Shown piece by piece: positions 6,999 through 14,738 of a stretch of 19,871 nucleotides of DNA. Source of the stretch: CAVRZY01 sp963725415 (GTDB taxonomy: Bacteria > Acidobacteriota > Terriglobia > Bryobacterales > Bryobacteraceae); contig CAVRZY010000023.1 in assembly GCA_963725415.1 (NCBI GenBank), forward strand, positions 1 through 19,871, read 5' to 3'. A program made the translations under genes and the position numbers. The notes beneath the pieces were generated by a model. That model saw nothing but the letters and a program-made list of their open reading frames with translations, was not told the origin of the DNA and ran no database searches. The first letter of the stretch is position 1, and each line of letters opens with the position of its first letter.

Positions 6999-8834
6999 AT
7001 GAGATTCGGCGATCAGTTGCTCAAAACGGTGGCGGTGGCGCTGGCTTGGCTGGCGCTGCCGGCGACAGCAAGAATGAGGATCGAGCCCGCGTACGCGAAA
7101 CTCCCTGTGAGCTTCGAGGTCAACCGCGGGCAGGCGGCGCCGGAGGTCAAGTTTCTGGCGCGCGGCCGGAATTACGATCTGTACCTAACAACCACAGGGA
7201 CGGTGCTGGCCAGCCGAGGCGGCGCGGTGCGGATGAAGTTTCAAGACGCCAATCGGGCGCCGGAGGTGGAAGGAGTTGAGCCACTGGCCGCCAGGAGCAG
7301 CTATTTCCTGGGCAGCGATCCGAGACAGTGGCGCACCAACATACCGCACTATGCCAGGGTGAGGTACCGCAACGTTTATCCCGGCGTGAGCCTGCTGCTG
7401 TACGGCGCGGCCGGGCGCCTGGAGTATGACTTCATCGTCGCTCCGGGCGCGGATCCCGGCCGCATCCGGATGGCGTTTGAGGGGGCCGAGGAGCTGCGCC
7501 TGGAGTCGAGCGGGGACCTGATCGTGCGGGCCGCGGGCGGCGAGATCCGCCAGTTCAAGCCGGTGGTCTACCAAGAAGTGGCCGGGGTTCGGAAGGCCAT
7601 CGAGGGCCGCTACCTGGTGAAGGGGAGTCAAGTCGGGTTCCAGATTGGGCGGCACGACGCAAGCCGGCCGTTGGTGATTGACCCGGTGTTGAGCTACTCG
7701 ACCTACCTAGGGGGCTCAGGCGGCGAGCGCATCCACGCGCTGGCAGTGGACGCTTCCGGCAATGCCTACCTGACAGGGGTCACCAACCCGACCAGCTTCC
7801 CCACCACCACCGGCGCCTACCGGGGTCCTTCCGGGGGTGATTGGGACGTGGTCGTGGCGAAGCTGAACGGCACCGGGACAGCCCTGGTGTACTCGACCTA
7901 TTTTGGCGGCGGTTCCAGGGACTGGGGTTCTGCTGTCGCGGTGGACGCGGCGGGCAACGCCTACGTGACGGGCTACACTGAATCCAGCAACTTCCCCACT
8001 ACGCCGGGCGCACTCCGAACCGCGAGCGGCGGAGGCAGCGATGCTTTCGTCCTCAAGCTCAACCCAACCGGTTCCGCGCTGATCTACTCCACGTACCTTG
8101 GCGGGACAAATCGCAACGATTCAGGCTACGGAATCGCCGTGGACAAGGACGGCAACGCCTACGTGACCGGGGAGACCAGTTCCTCCAACTTTCCCACCAC
8201 AACTGGGGCTTACCGGACGAGTTTCGGCGGGGGCGATTGCGGGTTCCTCGGCTTCTCGATACCGTGCTACGACGCCTTCGTCGCCAAGCTGAATCCGGCG
8301 GGGGCGAGGCTGGTGTACTCGACCTATCTGGGCGGCAACAAGGATGACTGGGCGAACGCCATCGCGATCGACGCGGCCGGCAACGCTTACGTGACCGGCA
8401 GGGCATGCTCAACGAACTTCCCAACCACGCCAGGGGCCTTCCGGTCCACCTATGGCGGCGGCTATACGGATGTCTTCGTCACCAAGCTGAATGCAGAGGG
8501 CGCGGCTGCGATCTACTCGACCTATCTGGGCGGCACGAATGGAGAGGAAGGCTGGGGCATTGCGGCAGACTCGGCCGGCAACGCCTGGGTGACGGGGGTG
8601 ACGTATTCCACCGACTTCCCCACATCCAATCCCCTCCAGCGGACCTTCGGCGGTGACAGCGACGTTTTTGTGACCAAGCTGAACCCCACCGGGGCCCCGG
8701 TCTACTCGACTTACCTGGGCGGCGCGAAGAACGAAGAAGGCGCGGCGGTAGCGGTGGATGCTTCCGGGAACGCCTACATCGCGGGAGGCACCACTTCGGC
8801 CAACTTCCCGCTGGCGAGACCCGCTTCAGGCTAG
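6999..8834 (+). CDS. SBBP beta-propeller protein, 5' part (frameshifted near 8815)
   Basis: 611 codons to the premature stop. The N-terminus is a probable Sec signal (hydrophobic stretch KTVAVALAWLALPATA). Residues about 30-225 form the domain usually found ahead of SBBP repeats: FEVNRGQAAPEVKFLARG, YFLGSDPRQWRTNIPHY and YPGVSLLLYG, ending at RPLVIDPVL. Six propeller blades follow, each with the STYLGG ... AVDASGNAYVTG ... FPTT ... DAFVAKLN pattern. The seventh blade is in the next frame, so one extra base near 8815-8819 breaks the gene. GAGGAGGG at 6986-6993 sets the ATG at 6999. The protein is expected to be outside the cytoplasm as a rigid scaffold or binding module; its ligand is unknown. 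The frame change could be a real mutation or a sequence error. Confidence 0.85.
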   Translation: MRFGDQLLKTVAVALAWLALPATARMRIEPAYAKLPVSFEVNRGQAAPEVKFLARGRNYDLYLTTTGTVLASRGGAVRMKFQDANRAPEVEGVEPLAARSSYFLGSDPRQWRTNIPHYARVRYRNVYPGVSLLLYGAAGRLEYDFIVAPGADPGRIRMAFEGAEELRLESSGDLIVRAAGGEIRQFKPVVYQEVAGVRKAIEGRYLVKGSQVGFQIGRHDASRPLVIDPVLSYSTYLGGSGGERIHALAVDASGNAYLTGVTNPTSFPTTTGAYRGPSGGDWDVVVAKLNGTGTALVYSTYFGGGSRDWGSAVAVDAAGNAYVTGYTESSNFPTTPGALRTASGGGSDAFVLKLNPTGSALIYSTYLGGTNRNDSGYGIAVDKDGNAYVTGETSSSNFPTTTGAYRTSFGGGDCGFLGFSIPCYDAFVAKLNPAGARLVYSTYLGGNKDDWANAIAIDAAGNAYVTGRACSTNFPTTPGAFRSTYGGGYTDVFVTKLNAEGAAAIYSTYLGGTNGEEGWGIAADSAGNAWVTGVTYSTDFPTSNPLQRTFGGDSDVFVTKLNPTGAPVYSTYLGGAKNEEGAAVAVDASGNAYIAGGTTSANFPLARPASG

Positions 8835-10563
8835 CCTGGCTGGAAGCTCTGACGCCTTCGTGCTGGCGCTGAATGCCCAGGGTTCGGCGCTGCTGTTTTC
8901 CAGCTATTTGGGCGGTTCCGCATACGACCGCGGCAATGGGATTGCTCTGGATTCCTCCGGCAACCTCTATGTGGCCGGTCAGACCGAATCGAACGACTTC
9001 CCGACCAGCCAGGGCGTGGTGCAGGCCGTCTACGGGGGGCCGGGAACCGATCCTGGCAGTTGGGGCCTGCGCGGAGACGGCTTCGTTGTGAAGATTGCGG
9101 ATCCGGCCAGCGCCGGCGCCGCGGTCACGACTTTGTCGGCGGCCAGCTTTAGCGGGCTGGCTATCGCCCCGGAGTCCATCGTCAGCGCGTTCGGCAAGGA
9201 TCTGGCCACAGCCACCCAGGTGGCCGACACCACCCCGCTTCCCACGGAGCTGGCGGGGACGAAAGTCAAGCTCGCCGACAGCGCGGGAGCCGAGCGCCTG
9301 GCCCAGCTCTTCTTCGTCTCACCGGGGCAGGTTAACTTGCTGATCCCGGCTGGGACGGCGACCGGGATTGCTACGATCTCAATCACCAGCGCAAGTGGGG
9401 CCACGACCACGGGCAAGATACGCATCGAGGCCGTGGCGCCGGGGCTGTTTTCGGCCAACGCGGACGGCAAGGGCGTGGCGGCCGCGCTGACCGTGCGGGC
9501 CAAGGCGGATGGCTCGCAGACCACTGAGCTGGTCTTCCGCTACGATGCCGCCCAGAACAAGAGGGTAGCTGTCCCGATCGATCTCCGTCCTCAAAATGAG
9601 CAGGTGGTTCTGCTGCTGTTCGGAACCGGCCTTCGGTTCAACAGCGGGCTGGCCGGCGTTAGCGTCAAGATCGGCGGCCAGGACTGCGAAGTGCTCTATG
9701 CCGGACCGCAGGGCGAGTTCGCCGGTCTGGATCAAGTGAACGTGCGCCTGCCGCGCACCTTGATCGGGCGCGGCGAGGTCGAGGTGGCTCTGAAGGTGGA
9801 CGGCAAAGCGGCGAACGTCGTGACCCTGTTCATGGAAGGCCAGCCGCGGATCACCGCCGTGGACCCCAATGGCGGACGGCTCGGGGAAACCATCAACATC
9901 ACCATCACCGGCGAAAACCTCGCTGACATCACCAAAGTTGAGTTCTCGCCTTCGGCAGGCATCAGCGTGACCAATGTCCAGGCGACCGCTACGAAGGTGA
10001 CGGCACAGGTGAGCATCTCCGCCAATGCGGACTTCGGAGAGCGGTTGGTTTTCGTGACTTTCCCGGCAGGCACCTCCGAGAAGTTGTTCTTCCTGGTGAG
10101 ACCCAAGGCGGGATCGAACGCTCCGGTGATCTACAACTTCAAGCTCACCGATAACTATCCGCAAGGGGACACGGCCATCCTGGGCGGCAGTTTTGAGTTC
10201 GAGGACCCGGACGGCGACATCGTTTACACCGGCAGCTCCCAGGGAAGCGCCACCATTCAATACAGCGTAGGGGGCTGTACGAAGACCTTCACCGGCACGT
10301 TCCTCGACAAGCGCGGGCAGAAGTCGGGCACAGTGACGTTCAGGGTCAGCTATAGCTGGAGTTCCCTGGTGTTCAGCAGCAGCAAGAACACCTTCCGGTT
10401 GATTGACGCGGCCGGCAACAGAAGCAACTACATCGAGACCACGGATAGTGGAGGATTCTGCCGGCTCGATCCGGGCCACGGCATTGACCGGCCCCTCTGG
10501 AACCTGGATCACGCTCCCGAGATATACAACGACCGCCGACGGCGGGAGTTCCCGGCGGTGTGA
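8815..10563 (+). CDS. SBBP propeller protein, 3' part: seventh blade, Solibacter C-terminal domain, IPT/TIG
   Basis: This is the continuation of the preceding gene after the one-base shift; the meaningful frame starts at about 8815. It contains the seventh blade (SSYLGGSAYDRGNGIALD). A long beta-rich region (about 9115-9835) follows, with AASFSGLAIAPESIVSAFG, FFVSPGQVNLLIPAG and VAPGLFSANADGKGVAAA, which match the TIGR03437-like domain common in Solibacter secreted proteins. Next comes an IPT/TIG immunoglobulin-like module (about 9845-10110: PRITAVDPNGGRLGETINI). The last module, about 10120-10563, has three cysteines and is not recognised. Joined to the 5' part the protein would be about 1187 residues. 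The stop (10561-10563) lies inside the ribosome binding site of the next gene, so the two are translationally coupled. Confidence 0.82.
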   Translation, partial: RDPLQASLAGSSDAFVLALNAQGSALLFSSYLGGSAYDRGNGIALDSSGNLYVAGQTESNDFPTSQGVVQAVYGGPGTDPGSWGLRGDGFVVKIADPASAGAAVTTLSAASFSGLAIAPESIVSAFGKDLATATQVADTTPLPTELAGTKVKLADSAGAERLAQLFFVSPGQVNLLIPAGTATGIATISITSASGATTTGKIRIEAVAPGLFSANADGKGVAAALTVRAKADGSQTTELVFRYDAAQNKRVAVPIDLRPQNEQVVLLLFGTGLRFNSGLAGVSVKIGGQDCEVLYAGPQGEFAGLDQVNVRLPRTLIGRGEVEVALKVDGKAANVVTLFMEGQPRITAVDPNGGRLGETINITITGENLADITKVEFSPSAGISVTNVQATATKVTAQVSISANADFGERLVFVTFPAGTSEKLFFLVRPKAGSNAPVIYNFKLTDNYPQGDTAILGGSFEFEDPDGDIVYTGSSQGSATIQYSVGGCTKTFTGTFLDKRGQKSGTVTFRVSYSWSSLVFSSSKNTFRLIDAAGNRSNYIETTDSGGFCRLDPGHGIDRPLWNLDHAPEIYNDRRRREFPAV

Positions 10564-10571
10564 GGAGTCCA

Positions 10572-11690
10572 ATGCGTTTTCGATGGGTGGTCGTTTGTGC
10601 GCTGGTGTGCGCGGGCGGCGCACAAGCCGCAGCCGCCGAGCTGCCGGGCGCGTATTTCCGGCTGATGCAGGCGGAAATGGCGCAGGTCGAGAAGGTTCTG
10701 GCCGCTGAGCCGGGGGCCGATTTGAAGTCTCTGGAGGCGCGGCGCGGCTGGCGCCACTTTCCTTCCACGCTGTTGATGGCGGCGGTGCTGTACTCGAAGG
10801 CGCACGCCGCCAACTCCAGCTACGGGGACCGGAGGATGCTGGCGCTGGCCGTGAGAATCGGGGACCTGCTGGCCAGCGAGAACGAGCAGGGGCGGTTCAC
10901 CCAGCGGGGGGACCACCATCGCGATCTCTACATGTGGCTGGATGCTTACCGCCTGCTGGAAAGCCGTTTGGAACCGGAGCGCAGGGCGCGCTGGCGGCGC
11001 GAGCTCGAGAAGAACGTGGCGGACTTGGCGCGCACGACCGCCGAGCGGGCTGACCGCGCCGCGTACATTTCGCCGTTTATCGTCACCTCGCCGAACCACT
11101 TTTCGCTGTGGGCCTCGACGGTTCACTTGGCGGGCCGGGTGTTCGGCAACGCGGAATGGGAGCGCGTGGGCGCGCGTGTGCTGCATCGCCTGGCTGCCGA
11201 AGAGCAGGCGCCGGACGGATACTGGGGAGAGCACGATCGTTCCGGCCCGACCGCGGGCTACGACTACCTCACGCTGGCCGGCGTGGCGCTGTACTACGAG
11301 CACAGCAAGGATCCTGCCGCGCTGGAGGCCCTGCGACGCTCCACCCAGTTTCACAAGTACTTCACCTGGCCGGACGGCACGCCGGTGGAGTTGATGGACG
11401 ACCGCCGGCGCCACGTCTACGTCAGTCCCTGGGGGCATTTCGGTTTCTCGCACTTTCCGGATGGGCGGCGCTACGCCGAGTTTCTGACCGGCTTTTACCG
11501 TCCCGGCCAGGTGGACCTCGAACACCTGGGGCGGATCGCGCAGGACGCGCTCTACTATCACGAGGGGCCCGCCGCGCCCATACCGCTTGACCTGCCGCGC
11601 TTCGTGCATCAGATGAGCGTGCCGGGTGGGATCCGGAAATCCGGCCCTGGCTGGTGGGCCTGTCCGGGCTCATCAGCACCCAGGCGGTGA
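10572..11690 (+). CDS. Secreted lyase-like protein, N-terminal helical part (frameshifted near 11630)
   Basis: ATG 10572 is chosen because GAGGAG (10562-10567), overlapping the previous stop codon, is ideally placed. A signal peptide (MRFRWVVVCALVCAGGAQA) is followed by about 330 residues rich in alpha helix. Aromatic and charged motifs include GWRHFPSTLLMAAVLY, GDHHRDLYMWLDAYRLL, TSPNHFSLWASTVHLAGRVF and GYDYLTLAGVALYYEH. The run resembles the (alpha/alpha) toroid of heparinase/alginate-lyase type enzymes, with the His/Tyr/Asn-rich stretches where an active site would be. No specific family is claimed. The frame is lost near 11630 in a G-rich run (one base missing), and the last ~20 codons to 11690 are out-of-frame sequence. 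A polysaccharide lyase or glycoside hydrolase acting outside the cytoplasm is the best guess. Confidence 0.65.
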   Translation: MRFRWVVVCALVCAGGAQAAAAELPGAYFRLMQAEMAQVEKVLAAEPGADLKSLEARRGWRHFPSTLLMAAVLYSKAHAANSSYGDRRMLALAVRIGDLLASENEQGRFTQRGDHHRDLYMWLDAYRLLESRLEPERRARWRRELEKNVADLARTTAERADRAAYISPFIVTSPNHFSLWASTVHLAGRVFGNAEWERVGARVLHRLAAEEQAPDGYWGEHDRSGPTAGYDYLTLAGVALYYEHSKDPAALEALRRSTQFHKYFTWPDGTPVELMDDRRRHVYVSPWGHFGFSHFPDGRRYAEFLTGFYRPGQVDLEHLGRIAQDALYYHEGPAAPIPLDLPRFVHQMSVPGGIRKSGPGWWACPGSSAPRR

Positions 11691-12289
11691 CGAGCCAGTT
11701 CTACCTGGACCGCCAGGGCAGCCTGAGTATCTTCCACGAGAAGCTGGGGCTGATCATCACGGGAGCGAACTCGAAGCGCCAGCCGGAGCTGGCGACCTTC
11801 TGGGAGAAGGTTGGCGGGCGCGTCTACCACATGCCGGTGGCCAGCCGGCTGCGGATGGAGGATCAGGGCGACCGGCTGTCGCTGGCTTACAACACCTTTT
11901 TCAGCGATCTCGAAGTGGCTCCGCCTGCCGAGGACCGGCTGACCTTCCGCTTCGCGATCACGCGGAAGGGGCGGCCGGAAGAGGCGCAGCTTACGCTACA
12001 GCTTCGACTGAAGGCCGGCGAGACACTGGAGACCGCGGCGGGGCGGCGTGTTGTGCTGGGGGCCGAGAAGATTGTGCTCGGTGCGGAGGATCTGGGCGGC
12101 TGGATCCGGCACCGCGGCTGGACACTGAAAACCGATTCGCCGGCGCGGCTGACCTGGCCCGTCTATCCGTTCAATCCCTACGCCGACGGTCCCGAGACCA
12201 GCATCGAAAACGCCGTGGGCGCGCTCTCGGTGCCGCTAGTTTTGCAGAGCGGCGGGCAAGAGATTTCGTTCACCATCGAGCCAAGGTGA
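11630..12289 (+). CDS. Secreted lyase-like protein, C-terminal beta part
   Basis: This is the continuation of the preceding gene in the +2 frame, reading DPEIRPWLVGLSGLISTQ directly after the shift. With one base restored the whole protein would be about 572 residues. The segment is rich in beta strands (SQFYLDRQGSLSIFHEKLGL, LAYNTFFSDLEVAPPAEDRL, LTFRFAITRKG), as expected for the C-terminal beta-sandwich of a toroid-plus-sandwich polysaccharide lyase. It ends SFTIEPR followed by TGA. Assignment rests on fold-like pattern only. Confidence 0.65.
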   Translation, partial: DPEIRPWLVGLSGLISTQAVTSQFYLDRQGSLSIFHEKLGLIITGANSKRQPELATFWEKVGGRVYHMPVASRLRMEDQGDRLSLAYNTFFSDLEVAPPAEDRLTFRFAITRKGRPEEAQLTLQLRLKAGETLETAAGRRVVLGAEKIVLGAEDLGGWIRHRGWTLKTDSPARLTWPVYPFNPYADGPETSIENAVGALSVPLVLQSGGQEISFTIEPR

Positions 12290-12366
12290 GGTGTAGCTGA
12301 CAGGCCGGTCCGCGGGCGGAATCTTAGCGCGACTTGCCGGGCAGGTTCCAGGTTTTTCCGGAGCCT

Positions 12367-14349
12367 TTAATCCAGGTGAATCTTTTTGATCAGGGCCTTG
12401 AACCGCGGATCCGAACGCATGCTGTCGTAGCGCGGGTTCACCTTCAGTAAAACCAGGGAAGTCGCGCGCAACTCATAGGCCTTTTCGAGCCACTCCATGG
12501 CCCGGTTCTTGTCTCCCAATCCGGCGTAGATAGCAGCAACATAGGCCGGCGAGACGTATCTCGTCTTCGAAAGCTGGACCAGTTCCTGGATCAGTTTCTC
12601 CGCCTCGGGCTTTCTGCCCATCAGGGCGTAGGTGTGCCCGAGCATCGACATGCCGATGCCCGAGCGCCACGCCGCGCTGCCTTCCTGGAGGGACGCGATC
12701 GCTTCCACAAACCTGGACTTCTGCTCGTAAGCCGAACCCACGGCGAGGTGGGCGGCTTCGGGGTGGGAATCCAGTTCCAGCGACTTGCGGAGCTGTTCGA
12801 TCGCCAGATCGTATTGCCGGCGGTAGTAGTAGACCATGCCCAGAATCGACTCGATTCGAGGAGAGATGGGGTCTTGGGACCTGGCTTCCTGGATTTCCTG
12901 GAGCGCATCATCCAGCCGTCCTTTAGGCACCAGGTATCCCATGACGTACATCTCACGCACATTGGCGTCGGCGGGATCCAGCTCAAAGGCACGGCGGAAG
13001 CTCCGCTCGGCGCCGGTCCAGTCCCAGTCGTAGACGGCTTTCACCAGAGCCAGCGAGGCGTGCGCGTGTGCGAGAGAATCGTCTAGCTCCAGCGCCTTGA
13101 TCGCGGCGGCTTTCGCCTTGGGCATGACCTCATTGGGAGCGAGGTCCGCGTGCACGCCCAGCAGGGCGTAGTGCTGGGCCAATGCGGCGTACGCGGGCGC
13201 GTACCTCGGGTCTATGGAGACGGCACGTTCGAACTCGCCGACGGCTTGTGTCAGGTGTTCGGTGGTCCACTGGCGCGCCGAATAGAGCCCCTTGAGATAA
13301 GAGTTGTAGGCCTCCACGCTCGTGGGGTATTGCTCCAGCGGGCGCCGCCAGCGCGCGGTGAGCTCGGTCCACAGAGTAGCCACGATGCCGCGCGCTATCT
13401 CCTCTTGGATCTTGAGGATGTCCTTCATCTCCCGGTCATAGGTCCGCGACCACAAGTGGTACCCGTCGGCTGCGTTATTCAACTGCGCAGTGATCCGCAG
13501 CCGGTTTCCGGCCTTCCGCACGCTCCCTTCGAGCACCAGCCCTACGTTCAGCCGCCGGCCAATCTCCCGGACGTCATCCGTCTTGCCCTTGAAGTGGAAA
13601 GCTGTCGTGCGGGCCACCACTTGCAGGCCCTCGACCTTGGTGAGGGTCTCGGTAAGCTCCTCCGTCAACCCGTCGCAGAAGTACTCCTGATCGTGGTCCG
13701 GGCTGAGGTCGGTGAACGGCAGGACAATGATGGAACGGGCGCCGGGAGGCAGAGCGCTCCCCATGCCCCTGGCGCCCGCCTGGAGCGGTTCGGGAGAGGA
13801 CTTCCGGCCGAAGGGCCGAGCTGCCCAGTAGACCGCCAATCCCACCGCAATGCCGACTGCCACCACGATCACGGCAGGTTTCCAGGTCACCGAACCCGGC
13901 ATCCAGGATCTTATCCGGCCGACTTGAGGAGCCGCTGCCTGTCGTTTGTGGAAAACCGGCACGTACGTACGTTGCGGCAGCTCGATCACCACGGGATCCT
14001 GCCCGCCTTCGGTCTGGTAATACTCCTGTAGCTTGCGGCGAAGCCGGCCGGCTTCTACCCGGACGATGGGATCCGAACCGGGGTCGAAGGAAGGCTTCCT
14101 GTTGAAGATCTCAATCGCCAGGGTGTATTCGTTGAGCTTGCCGCCCTCCCCCTCCAAAGCGTGCTCGACCAAGAACTTCAGGAAGCGGCGGGGGCGCTCG
14201 ACGCGAGAGAAAGCCTGACTGGCCAAAATGCGGCCCAGTTCCTCGCGGACGGCCCCGTCGGGTACCTCTCCTCGGTGATGTAGCTTGGACCGCTCCCCCG
14301 CTTCAGCCATGTTTGTTGGATAAGGGGCCACCCACGAGCCCCCGTACAT
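12367..14349 (-). CDS. Membrane transcriptional regulator: winged helix, TM, TolB-like domain, TPR
   Basis: 660 residues from ATG 14349; an alternative ATG at 14310 (residue 14) would lose nothing conserved, and neither start has a clear Shine-Dalgarno. Residues about 30-135 match the DNA-binding-like domain common in Acidobacteriota (FLKFLVEHALEGEG, FDPGSDPIVRVEAGRLRRKL). One membrane helix lies at about 158-176 (KPAVIVVAVGIAVGLAVYWA). A TolB/FlgO-like domain follows at about 205-330 (IIVLPFTDLSPDHDQEYF, VGLVLEGSVRK), and then tetratricopeptide repeats run to the C-terminus. The layout is of a CadC-type one-component sensor: cytoplasmic DNA-binding domain, single membrane span and a protein-binding outer part. 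It is transcribed divergently from the multicopper oxidase, which could be its target. It converges with the lyase-like gene across a 77-bp gap with no obvious terminator. Confidence 0.85.
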   Translation of the reverse strand: MYGGSWVAPYPTNMAEAGERSKLHHRGEVPDGAVREELGRILASQAFSRVERPRRFLKFLVEHALEGEGGKLNEYTLAIEIFNRKPSFDPGSDPIVRVEAGRLRRKLQEYYQTEGGQDPVVIELPQRTYVPVFHKRQAAAPQVGRIRSWMPGSVTWKPAVIVVAVGIAVGLAVYWAARPFGRKSSPEPLQAGARGMGSALPPGARSIIVLPFTDLSPDHDQEYFCDGLTEELTETLTKVEGLQVVARTTAFHFKGKTDDVREIGRRLNVGLVLEGSVRKAGNRLRITAQLNNAADGYHLWSRTYDREMKDILKIQEEIARGIVATLWTELTARWRRPLEQYPTSVEAYNSYLKGLYSARQWTTEHLTQAVGEFERAVSIDPRYAPAYAALAQHYALLGVHADLAPNEVMPKAKAAAIKALELDDSLAHAHASLALVKAVYDWDWTGAERSFRRAFELDPADANVREMYVMGYLVPKGRLDDALQEIQEARSQDPISPRIESILGMVYYYRRQYDLAIEQLRKSLELDSHPEAAHLAVGSAYEQKSRFVEAIASLQEGSAAWRSGIGMSMLGHTYALMGRKPEAEKLIQELVQLSKTRYVSPAYVAAIYAGLGDKNRAMEWLEKAYELRATSLVLLKVNPRYDSMRSDPRFKALIKKIHLD

Positions 14350-14384
14350 GTACGTACGCCCAGTATTAAAAAACGTTCACCCAG

Positions 14385-14414
14385 ATTTTAGCATAGAGTA
14401 CAACCGTTTTACAA
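14385..14414 (-). promoter_or_regulatory. Sigma70-like promoter for the membrane regulator
   Basis: On the minus strand, TTGTAA (14414-14409) and TAAAAT (14390-14385) are spaced by 18 bases in the only AT-rich patch of this divergent intergenic region. Predicted transcription would begin near 14378, leaving a short leader of about 30 bases before ATG 14349. A perfect 12-base palindrome, CGTACATGTACG (14343-14354), overlaps that start codon and could be an operator. Confidence 0.5.
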
Positions 14415-14738
14415 CGAGGTACTGGCGAGCGCCGGACCTTCCGCGGCATCATGACCCTGTTGGAGACAATCTGGGAATCTCGGGGCCGGTTCGGAATTCT
14501 GGGCCGGCGCCGGTGAGAAGCAAATCTGAGGTTTGGCTGGACTCCTTCCCGAGCAGACGGCAGGGGGGCTGGGAGCTGGTGCTAACAAGCGGATTGTGGA
14601 CGGGGTGCTTGAGCTGGGCAGGACCTACCAGAAGATGCCCGGGGTGTACGACCCCATGACACTGCCGGCAAGAACCGCTTGCCTCTAAGGGGAAGGCATC
14701 GTAGGACGAATTCGAACAAACACAGGAGAAGAGAGAAC
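14415..14738. other. Non-coding leader region upstream of the multicopper oxidase
   Basis: About 320 bases separate the regulator promoter from the oxidase start. I see no conserved reading frame, tRNA or recognisable riboswitch. Small palindromes such as CCGGCGCCGG near 14503 and a weak GGGGT/ACCCC hairpin near 14641-14655 are present. AGGAG at 14724-14728 is the ribosome binding site of the oxidase. No convincing plus-strand promoter could be picked. Confidence 0.5.

Noticed and set aside
8805..8835. Programmed ribosomal frameshift at the propeller break
   Set aside because: There is no slippery heptamer, no Shine-Dalgarno-like stimulator and no downstream structure; a plain one-base insertion explains it.
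9379..11609. Long minus-strand frames at 9379-10623 and 10509-11609
   Set aside because: They lie antisense to well-supported coding sequence, have low-complexity Arg/Ala-rich products and no start signals.
12290..12366. Terminator or small gene between the convergent lyase-like and regulator genes
   Set aside because: I found no stable stem with a T run and no plausible reading frame in these 77 bases.
14415..14738. Riboswitch or small RNA ahead of the multicopper oxidase
   Set aside because: Only short weak hairpins are visible and none matches a riboswitch core that I recognise.
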